A DNA stretch of 14,423 bases. Origin: a candidate division Hyd24-12 bacterium UBA5074. GTDB taxonomy: Bacteria; Fermentibacterota; Fermentibacteria; Fermentibacterales; Fermentibacteraceae. The notes beneath the pieces are model-generated. The model was given only the letters and a program-made list of their open reading frames with translations. It ran no database searches and was not told where the DNA came from. Shown here in pieces: positions 4,410-12,672 of this stretch; position 1 is the stretch's first letter; each line of letters opens with the position of its first letter. The stretch lies in contig DIAQ01000029.1 in the NCBI GenBank assembly GCA_002414865.1, positions 509-14,931 of the forward strand. The letters run 5' to 3'. Made by a program: the position numbers and the translations under genes.

Positions 4410-7286
4410 ATGTCTCTCCGCACGGCAAAGGGACACTTCCGCTCCCTCGACGGCGTTCTGCTCTCGGAGCTGCGGTCCCTCGCGGGCCGGGACAGGGTGG
4501 CGGTGGTCACCTCCGGGCACACCCAGCTCCGCAGGATCCAGCAAATGCTCCTCGAGGGAGCAGGCGTCATCGCGGGCTTCGAGTTCTTCCCGGGCCTCCC
4601 CCCGCTCGCGAGGCGGCTGCTTCCGCAGGGTGCCGTCGAGTCGGCCCAGCCTGGAACCCTGGACAGGATCCTCGCCGTCAGGGAGGCTTCGATGGAACTC
4701 CCTCCCGGGGCCCCGTTCAGGGATGCGTCCGAGGACCCGGCCGGCGCGCTGTCCATGTCGGGTCTGCTGGAGGACCTGCTGGACAAGGGCGTGGGCTGGG
4801 ACGAGCTCGATGCGCTCATCAAGTCGGGGGCTGTCGAATCCGATCCGGTGACTGTGTCCATCGCGAGCCTGCTGAAGAGCTACCAGGCGATCCGGGAGAG
4901 GCTCTGCCCCAACACCCGCGACAGGATGCTCGCCATGGCAGCCACGGGCTGCGAGACAGGCCGATTCGAGGCCTACGTCTTCTACGGCATATACGATCTC
5001 AATCCGCTCCAGCGGCGCTTCGTTTCCAGGCTGCTCAGGTCGGGCGTCCGCGCGCTCTGGCTGTCCCCGCTTACCCCCCGCACGGCAGAGTCCCTGGGGA
5101 TCGCCTCCAGGACGGATGAGCTGCTGTCCGCGGGAGCGAGCTCGAGGCCCGACAGCAGGATCCCGCCGCCGCCCTTCGCCCCTTATGTCGAGCAGCTCGT
5201 CATCTCCGGCGCCAGAGGGAGCCCTCCGGAAGGGCTGGGGGTGATCTCCGCCGCAGGGACTCCGGGGCTGGCACGGGCGGTCGAACGCTTCATCGCACAG
5301 GGGATGAGCGACGGGATCCGCCCGTCCGAGATGGCTGTCGTCGGCCGGAAGTCGGTCATCTCCCCCGTGGTGCGCATGCTGGCCTGCGAGGGCGTGCCGC
5401 TCGACGCGGGCCGGACCGCCGGCCTCTCCAGCCTTCCGTCGGGAGCCTTCCTGACCGCGGTGGCGACCGCGCTCGAGAAGGGCTGTCATTACCTCTACCT
5501 CATCAGGGCCGTGGAGACAGGCGCGCTGAGGGCGGAGTTCTGCCCGCCGGCCGGCGAGATCAGGGCCTTCGTGGAGGAGACGGGTCTCCGCAGCGGGCTT
5601 CACCGCCATGCCTCCAGGGCCTCCCGCGCTCCGCGGCTGGCCTCTTTCCTCGGCCTCCTCGCGCGATTCGAGGATGCTCTCGGACCGGCTCCCGTGCCCG
5701 CGAGCGACCTGCCGGCGGCGCTGGGGATCCTCGGGGAGGCGTTGGAGCCCTCGCTGGCGGGACAGCTCGAAGGCGAGGAGGGCCTGGTCGAGCCGGCCTG
5801 GGACGGCAGGGTTCCCGCGCCCGCTCTTCTCGAGGCGGTCTGCGTGGCACTCGGGGGCGCGGTCATGGGCCTCGGCGCCGGAGATCCCTCGGGGGTGAGG
5901 GTCTTCGATTTCGAGGATGCCCGCGGGATGCGAACCAGGAGGACGATGGTCATAGGGCTCGAGGAGGGCGTGCTCCCCTCGGGAAGGCTGGAGGATCCGA
6001 GGCTGCCGGCCTCCGTGAGAGCGAGGTTCGAGCTGCCCGATGCTCCCACGAGGGAGGCGGAGGAGGCCTTCCTGCTCGTCCTCGCCGCCGACACGGCCTC
6101 CGAGCGCCTGACCCTGGCCTTCCGCCGCTGCGACGACTCGGGGAAGCCTCTGTCGCACTCGCATCTCATCGATCCGCTTCTCCGGCAGGACGACGAGAGG
6201 GACGACCCGCCGTGGTTTGTGGCGGAGCCTTCGGATCCGATGAGGAGCGTCTTCGGGGGGCAGCATCCCGGGCAGCAGGCCGTGCGCTCGGCGGGAAGCG
6301 GCCACCTCGACTGGAGGCGCCCGTTCCTCTCCCAGTCGTACTCGGCGGTCCTCGCGCGCCGTGGAGCGGCCCCCCTGGGCCGGCATGACGGCGTGATCGG
6401 CCGGGCGGAGAGGCAGTCCCCCGACCCGCACGTGTCGCCGACCGGCCTCTCCGAATGGGCCAGGTGCCCGTTCAGGTTCATGGCGCGGAGGAGATGGGGC
6501 CTCGAGGAGCCGAGGGAGCCGGGCATCGCCGCGAGTCCCGATCCGGCCTCCTCCGGATCGCTTCTGCACCGGGCCATGGAGAGGCTTCTCGGCAAGGGTC
6601 CCGGCTTCGACGCTTCCCCGGCGGAAGTCCGCATCGCGGTCGAGGAGGTTGCCCGCGAGGAGCATCTCGAGGAGCGGCTGGGGCGGCCCGAGTTCGTCGG
6701 GGCGTTCCTCGACGGGTCCTGCAGGCTCATCCGTGCTGCGCTCGACAGGCTCGCAGCCACCGGCTGGAGGCCGACCGGGACGGAGGTGTGCCTGGAGGGA
6801 GCTCTGGGGGGCATCGTCGTCAAGGGCAAATGCGACCTGGTGCTGGACTCGGACGGGGGTCCGGTCGTGATCGACTTCAAAACGGGCAGACCCGGCAGGA
6901 AATCGAAGCTGCTGGAGGACATGTCGGGTGGCCGCGAATACCAGATCCCCCTCTACGCCCTTCTGATGGCGGCGCGGGGCGCGGCTCCGGCCGCGGGCGG
7001 CTACTTCTATCTGAGGGACTCCAGCCTGGTGCTCTTCGACAGGGAGGAGCTGGCCGTCCTGGGGAGCGCGGCGCTGGCCATGGCCGAGCGGATATCCGCC
7101 CTCCAGGCCGAGGGCTTCTACGCGCCCGCCACCCGGAAGGAAGCCTGCCGCAGCTGTGACCTGGCCCACCTCTGCAGGCGCGACGGGATCTATCTGGCGA
7201 GGGCTTCGGACGACGACAGGGCGAGCTGGCTGGCCGGCGGCGAAGATGATGCCCCGGAAGGCCCCGATGAGGGGGGAGATGCCTGA
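4410..7286 (+). CDS. addB: AddB-like subunit of the ATP-dependent helicase-nuclease, with iron-sulphur nuclease domain
   Basis: 958 residues, shorter than B. subtilis AddB (about 1,166). The N-terminal region (VAVVTSGHTQLRR, 30-42) follows the UvrD-like AddB fold but has no Walker A GKT, so this half is probably not an ATPase; the RRTMVIGLEEGVLPSG stretch (510-524) is a typical late helicase-fold motif. The C-terminal part is a RecB-type PD-(D/E)XK nuclease: His720 in GSLLHRAME, Asp809 in GKCDLVLD, Asp822 and Lys824 in VVIDFKTG, Gln845 and Tyr849 in YQIPLYALL. It is framed by four cysteines, Cys686 (ARCPFRF) and Cys913, Cys916, Cys922, whose C-x2-C-x5-C spacing equals the known AddB 4Fe-4S staple. 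With AddA it resects double-strand breaks for RecA. The stop overlaps the addA start. No good ribosome binding site precedes the ATG, but no other start exists upstream in frame. Confidence 0.94.
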   Translation: MSLRTAKGHFRSLDGVLLSELRSLAGRDRVAVVTSGHTQLRRIQQMLLEGAGVIAGFEFFPGLPPLARRLLPQGAVESAQPGTLDRILAVREASMELPPGAPFRDASEDPAGALSMSGLLEDLLDKGVGWDELDALIKSGAVESDPVTVSIASLLKSYQAIRERLCPNTRDRMLAMAATGCETGRFEAYVFYGIYDLNPLQRRFVSRLLRSGVRALWLSPLTPRTAESLGIASRTDELLSAGASSRPDSRIPPPPFAPYVEQLVISGARGSPPEGLGVISAAGTPGLARAVERFIAQGMSDGIRPSEMAVVGRKSVISPVVRMLACEGVPLDAGRTAGLSSLPSGAFLTAVATALEKGCHYLYLIRAVETGALRAEFCPPAGEIRAFVEETGLRSGLHRHASRASRAPRLASFLGLLARFEDALGPAPVPASDLPAALGILGEALEPSLAGQLEGEEGLVEPAWDGRVPAPALLEAVCVALGGAVMGLGAGDPSGVRVFDFEDARGMRTRRTMVIGLEEGVLPSGRLEDPRLPASVRARFELPDAPTREAEEAFLLVLAADTASERLTLAFRRCDDSGKPLSHSHLIDPLLRQDDERDDPPWFVAEPSDPMRSVFGGQHPGQQAVRSAGSGHLDWRRPFLSQSYSAVLARRGAAPLGRHDGVIGRAERQSPDPHVSPTGLSEWARCPFRFMARRRWGLEEPREPGIAASPDPASSGSLLHRAMERLLGKGPGFDASPAEVRIAVEEVAREEHLEERLGRPEFVGAFLDGSCRLIRAALDRLAATGWRPTGTEVCLEGALGGIVVKGKCDLVLDSDGGPVVIDFKTGRPGRKSKLLEDMSGGREYQIPLYALLMAARGAAPAAGGYFYLRDSSLVLFDREELAVLGSAALAMAERISALQAEGFYAPATRKEACRSCDLAHLCRRDGIYLARASDDDRASWLAGGEDDAPEGPDEGGDA
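7256..7261 (+). promoter_or_regulatory. Ribosome binding site choosing the addA start
   Basis: GGAAGG lies 5 nt before the ATG at 7267, inside the last codons of addB. A second in-frame ATG at 7279 is preceded immediately by GGGGGGAG, too close to act normally, so 7267 is preferred. Confidence 0.5.
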
Positions 7287-10272
7287 AGTCCGGCTCCCAG
7301 ACCAGGAGGCGCGTGAAGAGGTCGTCGCCGCGTCCGGCGTGAATGTGGCCGTGGAGGCCAGCGCAGGAACCGGGAAGACCCACCTGCTCATCAGGCGGGT
7401 GCGCAGCCTTGCGACGCGTGGAGACGATCCGATCCCTCTCCGCAACCTGGCCGTGGTGACCTTCACGGACGCCGCCGCCGCCGAGCTGAGGATGAGGATA
7501 CGGAGGAGCCTCAGGGAGCTCGGCGGGGAGCAGCGCGCCGCCCTCCTGAGGGATATGCCCTCGGCGGTGGTCTCGACCATACACGGCTTCGCCTCGCGCG
7601 TGCTTCGCGACTATTTCCACCTCGCAGTGGTGTCCCCCACCTTCACGGTCTCGAAATCCGCGATCAGCCCGACGGAGCTGTCGAGGCTGTGGGACGCCCA
7701 CCTCTCCTCCGTCCCGGCGGAGACTCTCCTGCGGTGTGCCGACCTTCTGGAGACGCCGGACTCTCTTCCGAACCTGGCTCGGGAGCTGTCGGACCTGCCG
7801 TGGCTGAAGTGGCCCGATTCCTTCCTCGACCCCGCCGATCGTCGTCTGACGGCGCGCGGCGCATGGGCGGCGATGTGCCGGGAGACTCTCGCCGCGATGG
7901 ACGGCGCAGGCGACTCGGACACCCTCGCCTGCAGCCTCAGAGAGGTGCTGCCCCGGGTCGCCGGAGCGCTGGACGATGGGGCGCCGCTGACCGAGATCGC
8001 GTGCACTTGTGCCGGAATCCGTTCCGGCAGGGCCTCGAACAGGGCCTGGCCGTCGAAGGAGGCGAGGGATGCGGCGGCCTCCTTCCGAGACAGCCTGAAG
8101 AGGGACATGCCCGGACTCCTGCTCTATCCGCAGCTCGAGGAACTCCTCGGACCTTTCGTCGAGAAGCTCGCCTCCGCCCGGGAGGGCAGCCGCTCGAGGC
8201 TGACCTACGACGACCTCCTCAACCGCTGCACCGGTGCCCTCGCCCCGGGCTCGGCGCTGCTGGCCGAGGCGGGCGCCCGTTTCATACATGTCCTCATTGA
8301 CGAGTTCCAGGACACCAGCCCGGACCAGGTGGCGCTGTTCAGGTCTCTCCTGGGCGGCGGGCGCATCCCGCAGGGCAGGATGACGATCGTCGGCGATCCC
8401 AAGCAGTCCATCTACGGCTGGAGGCACGCCGACATCCGGATGTACAGGGACATGCTCGAGGAGCTGTCGGGCGATGGAGAGACGCTGAGAAGGACGATAA
8501 CCGTGAGCAACCGCAGCACGAGGGCGATCGTCGACTTCGTCAACAGCTTCGGATACGAGCTCTTCTCCGGGCCCGGGCCGGGCGAGGAGCCCTATTCCTG
8601 CTCCTACTCGCCTCTCGTGCCCAGGGACGACGCCCTCGAGGGAGATCCGGTGTGTGTCCTGATTTCGCCGGAAGGCCTCGGGGCCGAAGACCGCGCCCGG
8701 TTCGAGGCCGCCTGGCTCGCGGACTTCCTGAAGGAGCAGCAGGTCGCACGGAAGGGGCTCAGGGGATGGGCGTTGCTGTTCCGAAGCATGACCCATGTCG
8801 ATATCTTCCGCGACGCTCTCGAAGATGCCGGCATACCGTGGCGTTTCGACTCGGCGAGGGATTTCCGGAAGAGACCCGAGACCGCGGATTTCCGCAACCT
8901 GATGGAGTGCGTCGGTGTCCCCACGGACAGGAAGGCTCTCCTGTCGGTCCTCCGTTCCCCCTTCTTCGGCGTCCCCGACGACGACATCACCGCCGCGATC
9001 GAGGCCGGGCTGGAGGGCTTCTCCCTCGTGCCTGCAGGCGCCCCCCCCTCCGTGGCACAGGCCTGCGGCGCGCTCGCCGCGCTCCGGGAGGCCTCTCTCG
9101 CCATGCCGCCCGCCGAGCTGCTCCAGACCTTCCTGCTTGAGCTCCCCTTCGTCGCATCGCTGGTCGCGGAGGGCTACGAGACCGAGCGCAGGCTGGCCGA
9201 CATCCAGTACCTCTTCGGTCTCTGCCTCTCGGGCGAGGCGGGTTCCACCCCCGATCTGATGGAGGCGCTAGCAGATGCGCCGGAGGCCGAGGAGGCTCTC
9301 GAGGATCCCTCGCCGCCTTCGGACAGCAATGGCGTCATCCTGGGGACCATCCACAAGGCCAAGGGCCTGGGGTACGATCACGTGGTCTTCGTGTCCACGG
9401 GATCGGGTGGGGGAAGGCGTGGAACGCTGAGGCTCGACGAGAGGTCGGGACGCGCTGCCGTGAAGGTCGGAGCCGGCCGGAGCACACCCCTGTGGAGGGA
9501 CCTCGAGGGCCTGTACGCCGTCCGCGACAGGGCGGAGAGCAGGCGCCTCGCCTACGTGGCCGTGACCCGCGCGAAGGAGACGCTCACCGTGCTTGCAGGT
9601 AACCAATCGCGCTCCTCGGACATCGCGAGGGCGGTGTACCGGTCGGTATGCGCCGCTGCGGAGGCGGATTCCCGGATCGAGCTCCGGGAAATGCCGGAGG
9701 TCTCCCCGCCGGCATCTCGAGAGCGCAGGCCCGTCGTTCTCCCTTCGTCACCCTCGCCCGCCTCACTCCCGCAGCCGAAGTCGGTTCCGATTCCCGGGCG
9801 GGGGAGCCAGGAGAGGTTCCGCATGGGCCTGGCCGTCCACTCTCTGCTGGAGAAGATCGACATGTCGGATCCGGAGGGGTGGCTCGACAGGAACCTCCCG
9901 CGGAGTCTCCTGCCCAGGGGTGTGGACAGGGTCGAGGCTCGCAGGCTGGCCCTGCGATTCTTCCGCCTCGATCTCCCGTTCCCGCCCGGGCGCGCCCTGA
10001 TCCGGCGCGAATACCCCTATTTCTCGCGCAGGCCGGATGGGGGGATCCAGGAGAGGTATGTGGATCTGCTGGCGGATTGGGAGGGCATGCTCTTCGCCCT
10101 CGACTACAAGACGGATGCGGCGGAGGGCATGGATGCCGCCCTGGCCGAATACTCGGAGAAGCAGGAGCTGTACGGGAGGGATCTGAGCAGGGCCGCGGGC
10201 CGGGCGGTCACGGTGATGCTGGCCTTCCTCGATCCGGGGAGGCTTGTGGCGGTGGGTACCTTCAGCCCCTGA
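7267..10272 (+). CDS. addA: AddA-like UvrD-family helicase with C-terminal nuclease domain
   Basis: 1,001 residues from the chosen ATG, shorter than B. subtilis AddA (about 1,230) but with all key motifs. Helicase: Walker A EASAGTGKT with Lys37, motif Ia VVTFTDAAAAELRMRI (63-78), Walker B IDEFQD (344-349), motif III GDPKQSIYGWR (376-386), motif V GTIHKAKGLGYDHVVF (693-708), motif VI YVAVTRAKE with Arg769. Nuclease: His858 in GLAVHSLLE, Asp932 in YVDLLAD, Asp946 and Lys948 in ALDYKTD, Gln966 and Tyr969. It is the 3'-5' motor and one of two nucleases of the AddAB complex that processes double-strand break ends. The start overlaps the addB stop by 20 bp (8 bp if the ATG at 7279 is used), so the subunits are coupled. 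The 3' end overlaps the convergent sensor gene by 11 bp. Confidence 0.97.
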   Translation: MRGEMPEVRLPDQEAREEVVAASGVNVAVEASAGTGKTHLLIRRVRSLATRGDDPIPLRNLAVVTFTDAAAAELRMRIRRSLRELGGEQRAALLRDMPSAVVSTIHGFASRVLRDYFHLAVVSPTFTVSKSAISPTELSRLWDAHLSSVPAETLLRCADLLETPDSLPNLARELSDLPWLKWPDSFLDPADRRLTARGAWAAMCRETLAAMDGAGDSDTLACSLREVLPRVAGALDDGAPLTEIACTCAGIRSGRASNRAWPSKEARDAAASFRDSLKRDMPGLLLYPQLEELLGPFVEKLASAREGSRSRLTYDDLLNRCTGALAPGSALLAEAGARFIHVLIDEFQDTSPDQVALFRSLLGGGRIPQGRMTIVGDPKQSIYGWRHADIRMYRDMLEELSGDGETLRRTITVSNRSTRAIVDFVNSFGYELFSGPGPGEEPYSCSYSPLVPRDDALEGDPVCVLISPEGLGAEDRARFEAAWLADFLKEQQVARKGLRGWALLFRSMTHVDIFRDALEDAGIPWRFDSARDFRKRPETADFRNLMECVGVPTDRKALLSVLRSPFFGVPDDDITAAIEAGLEGFSLVPAGAPPSVAQACGALAALREASLAMPPAELLQTFLLELPFVASLVAEGYETERRLADIQYLFGLCLSGEAGSTPDLMEALADAPEAEEALEDPSPPSDSNGVILGTIHKAKGLGYDHVVFVSTGSGGGRRGTLRLDERSGRAAVKVGAGRSTPLWRDLEGLYAVRDRAESRRLAYVAVTRAKETLTVLAGNQSRSSDIARAVYRSVCAAAEADSRIELREMPEVSPPASRERRPVVLPSSPSPASLPQPKSVPIPGRGSQERFRMGLAVHSLLEKIDMSDPEGWLDRNLPRSLLPRGVDRVEARRLALRFFRLDLPFPPGRALIRREYPYFSRRPDGGIQERYVDLLADWEGMLFALDYKTDAAEGMDAALAEYSEKQELYGRDLSRAAGRAVTVMLAFLDPGRLVAVGTFSP

Positions 10273-12589
10273 GAATCCCGGCGCCGGCCCTCAGAAGCGA
10301 TCGCATGCCTTCACCGAACGCGTCGAGAGCAGCCCTGCTCCTCCCGTCCAGCCCGTTGCTCCTGAAGAGCAGGACATGCCTGCGCCCCCCTGCCGAGCAG
10401 AGATATGTCGCAAGGCATGACCAGCTCTCCGGGCGCTCCGACGGAGAGGCGTCGGACACGAGGGAGAGTGCGGGCAGGCCCGAGGGATCGAGGATCTGCA
10501 GCGGGGAGTCCGAACGTCCGAGCCTGCGCAGCCTCCGCAGCGTGGCCTCGGGGATGGGCAGCCCCCCGGACTGACTCGGACCGGGGCTGTTCGTCTCGAA
10601 GACCGTACTCGCTCCGCCGCACGAGATCATCAATACGGCGAAGGCCATGTCGGCCGGGACGAGGCGCTGCGAGGCACTTTCCATGACGACGGCCGGAATG
10701 TCGGCAGTCGGTCCGCCGCTCCTGAGCACCTCCGACAGCGCGCCGAGGAGGGCTTCGTACTTCCTCTCCCTGGTACGGTCCTCGAGCTGCATCAGGAAGC
10801 CGCTGTGCGTGCTGGACTCGAGTCCGAGGGGAAGAACGGTTATCCCCAGCCACTTCCTCCCGTGGAGCTGGCTCGTGAAAAAGGTCTGCTCCCTCTCCGA
10901 CAGGTCTATCACCATCTCCAGGGAGACGGACTCCCCCGCGAGCAGCTTTCTGGTGTCCAGGCCGGGCAGCTCGTGCCGGAAGAGGTCGAACTCGAACTTC
11001 CCCTTCCCGGGCCGCCCGAGCATGGTCGACACCGCGTTGTTCATCTCGAGGACCCTGCCGTCCTCGGAGAAGAGCACCATGCCGATCCCGGAGGTCTCGA
11101 AGAGCTGCCTGAAGCGCCTCTCGCTCTGCTTCAGCCTCTCGTGCGCCATCATCCGCGAGACCGCGTGGGCGATCTGTCCGGATACGAACTCGAGCACTGC
11201 CATGTCCTGCCGGGAGAAGGCTGTCGGATCGTCGTAGTCCATCACGGCGAGGCAGCCGAACGACCTGCCGGAGATCTTCAGAGGCACTCCGGCCCAGGCT
11301 TCGGGAAGAGGGGCGCCGGTGCCTCCAGGATCGGCGATCAGCCTTATCTCCCTCCCGCTGAAGACCCGGGGCCTGGACGACTCGACGACCCTTTCCGAGA
11401 GCAGCTCGAGGCCGGGGCTTCCGCCTCCCTGACAGGACCCGCCGCCTCCGATGGGCAGGGAGATGGGACCGGCCTCCCCGCCTGCGAGCGAGATGTGCAT
11501 GTGTTCCGTGTCCAGCAGTTTCGCCAGCTCCTGCCGGACCCTCGAGCAGAGGGATGGGAGATCTTCCGAGTCGACGGCCGCCTCCGCTATCCGCATGTGG
11601 ACCTCGCGGATCCTGTCGATCTGTCGGCGCTCGCCTATGTCCCGCGCCACGCCCAGGAGACCCCGGGTCCTTCCCGTGGAGTCCCGCACCAGGTTCATCC
11701 TGATCTCGACCGGGGCCGTCCTGCCGTCGGATCGGAGGAGCTCCAGCTCGAGCATCATGGGACCGCCGGACCCCCTTTCCCTCCCCGCCGACCTCCCCAG
11801 CAGGGCCGTGAATGACTCCCTCACACGCATCCTGTCCTGCGGGAGAACCAGATCGAAGGGATCCTGCAGCAGGAGCTGGATCGGCTCGTATCCCAGGACA
11901 TCTCGAACCGAGGGGCTGAGGAAGGTGAACCTGAAGCCTGGGGACATGGCCCAGATTACGTCGCTGATGTTCTCCATGAGGATTCCGAACCCCTGCGGGA
12001 CGCTCCCGACGATCGACTCGAGGGAGGGCAGCGCCTCCGCGAGGGCCGGGTTGTTCACGCCGAAGAACCTCTCGCTCTCGAGCCCCTCGTACTCGTCGAG
12101 CCCCGGCGGGGCGGAGGGGCGCACCGGAGTCCACGGGAAGGTCCTGAGTCCGGCAGGCGGCATGGACCCCAGCGGGCCGTCGCGCAGGCTGCCCGGAACC
12201 AGGTCACGCTCGCTCAGGACGCGGCAGGAGTACTCCTCGATGCCGGGCATCTCCGGCACCGCGGCCAGGCCCTCCGCCACGAAGAGGGGGGCCGTCCTGC
12301 AATAGGTGCGGATGCGCGAGAGCAGCTGCCGGGTGTCTCCCCACGGGCCGTTCTGACGGACGATGATGGCATCGGGCAGCGCGGCGGAGAGGTATGAGGC
12401 GAGCGCCCCGGCATTGTCCGCGAAGAGAGTCACCGTGTCGGGAAAGGCCTCGCGGAGCGATTCGAGGAGCTGCCGGCCGCAGCTGGAATCGTCGATTACG
12501 AGAAGAGTGCGGGGAGAAGCCAGCGAGCCACCATCCTCACGCGGCAGTGCCGTGGTTTGTCCAATCCCCTCCCCCGCGGTCTCTATCAA
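10262..12589 (-). CDS. Orphan multi-sensor protein: degenerate receiver-PAS-GAF-PAS-GAF, no output domain
   Basis: 775 residues, soluble, no membrane segment. Residues about 27-130 have a receiver-like fold (TLLVIDDSS with acidic pair 33-34), but where PDLILLD-type proteins carry the phospho-accepting Asp there is Arg78 (PDAIIVRQN), so phosphorylation is unlikely. PAS 1 spans about 205-320 (ENISDVIWAMSPGFRFTFLS, ending GVARDIGERRQ), GAF 1 about 330-480 (ending DMAVLEFVSGQIAHAVSR), PAS 2 about 485-605 (RRFRQLFETSGIGMVLFSED, ending LEDRTRERK), and a divergent GAF-like part about 612-770. No histidine-kinase, GGDEF, EAL, phosphatase or DNA-binding motif is visible, so it must signal through a partner or be an evolutionary remnant. 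The start is an assumed TTG at 12589: an in-frame TGA lies at 12605-12607 and no ATG or GTG precedes the receiver, but no clear ribosome binding site is seen. Confidence 0.88.
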   Translation of the reverse strand: MIETAGEGIGQTTALPREDGGSLASPRTLLVIDDSSCGRQLLESLREAFPDTVTLFADNAGALASYLSAALPDAIIVRQNGPWGDTRQLLSRIRTYCRTAPLFVAEGLAAVPEMPGIEEYSCRVLSERDLVPGSLRDGPLGSMPPAGLRTFPWTPVRPSAPPGLDEYEGLESERFFGVNNPALAEALPSLESIVGSVPQGFGILMENISDVIWAMSPGFRFTFLSPSVRDVLGYEPIQLLLQDPFDLVLPQDRMRVRESFTALLGRSAGRERGSGGPMMLELELLRSDGRTAPVEIRMNLVRDSTGRTRGLLGVARDIGERRQIDRIREVHMRIAEAAVDSEDLPSLCSRVRQELAKLLDTEHMHISLAGGEAGPISLPIGGGGSCQGGGSPGLELLSERVVESSRPRVFSGREIRLIADPGGTGAPLPEAWAGVPLKISGRSFGCLAVMDYDDPTAFSRQDMAVLEFVSGQIAHAVSRMMAHERLKQSERRFRQLFETSGIGMVLFSEDGRVLEMNNAVSTMLGRPGKGKFEFDLFRHELPGLDTRKLLAGESVSLEMVIDLSEREQTFFTSQLHGRKWLGITVLPLGLESSTHSGFLMQLEDRTRERKYEALLGALSEVLRSGGPTADIPAVVMESASQRLVPADMAFAVLMISCGGASTVFETNSPGPSQSGGLPIPEATLRRLRRLGRSDSPLQILDPSGLPALSLVSDASPSERPESWSCLATYLCSAGGRRHVLLFRSNGLDGRSRAALDAFGEGMRSLLRAGAGILRG

Positions 12590-12602
12590 ATGCAGGAGCG
12601 CA

Positions 12603-12608
12603 GGTCAA
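12603..12608 (-). promoter_or_regulatory. Possible -35 element upstream of the sensor gene
   Basis: TTGACC on the minus strand matches a -35 box at five of six positions. The best -10 at 17-bp spacing, TAGAGA (12580-12585), is poor and would place transcription initiation within the assumed coding start, so either the start codon or this element is misplaced. Confidence 0.2.
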
Positions 12609-12626
12609 CTCCCCCTGGAATGCGGA

Positions 12627-12652
12627 GGGGCGGGAGCCGAAGCTCCCGCCCC
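12627..12652 (-). terminator. GC-rich cUUCGg hairpin, terminator of the C25 protease gene
   Basis: A perfect 11-bp stem, GGGGCGGGAGC read on the minus strand, closed by a UUCG tetraloop with the stabilising C-G closing pair. It starts 20 nt after the protease stop codon. The sequence after it (TCCGCATTCC) has no U-run, so it may be Rho-assisted or mainly protect the mRNA 3' end. It separates the protease from the sensor gene; the rest of the 83-bp gap holds only the weak -35 candidate. Confidence 0.7.
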
Positions 12653-12672
12653 CAGGTCTCACCCGGAACAGG

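Noticed and set aside
7156..7266. A longer addA starting at 7156
   Set aside because: The extra 37 residues are an out-of-frame reading of the conserved addB cysteine region; a ribosome binding site and typical N-terminus occur at 7267.
4218..7580. A 1,120-residue open frame on the minus strand, antisense to addB
   Set aside because: Its translation is rich in Arg, Pro and Gly with no recognisable domain, and it lies opposite addB, whose nuclease and cysteine motifs are unmistakable. Long antisense frames are expected in high-GC codon usage.
6877..8796. A 639-residue minus-strand frame across the addB-addA junction
   Set aside because: Antisense to both genes, biased composition, no domains.
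10278..10287. Palindrome CCGGCGCCGG just after addA as a terminator
   Set aside because: It is a 10-bp loop-less palindrome in the coding 3' end of the sensor gene with no T-run; likely incidental in GC-rich sequence.
10311..12134. A 607-residue minus-strand frame in another phase of the sensor gene
   Set aside because: Arg/Pro/Gly-rich out-of-frame translation; the correct phase shows PAS and GAF motifs throughout.
10262..12589. Sensor histidine kinase
   Set aside because: PAS and GAF domains suggested it, but no H-box, N-box or G-box motif exists anywhere in the 775 residues.
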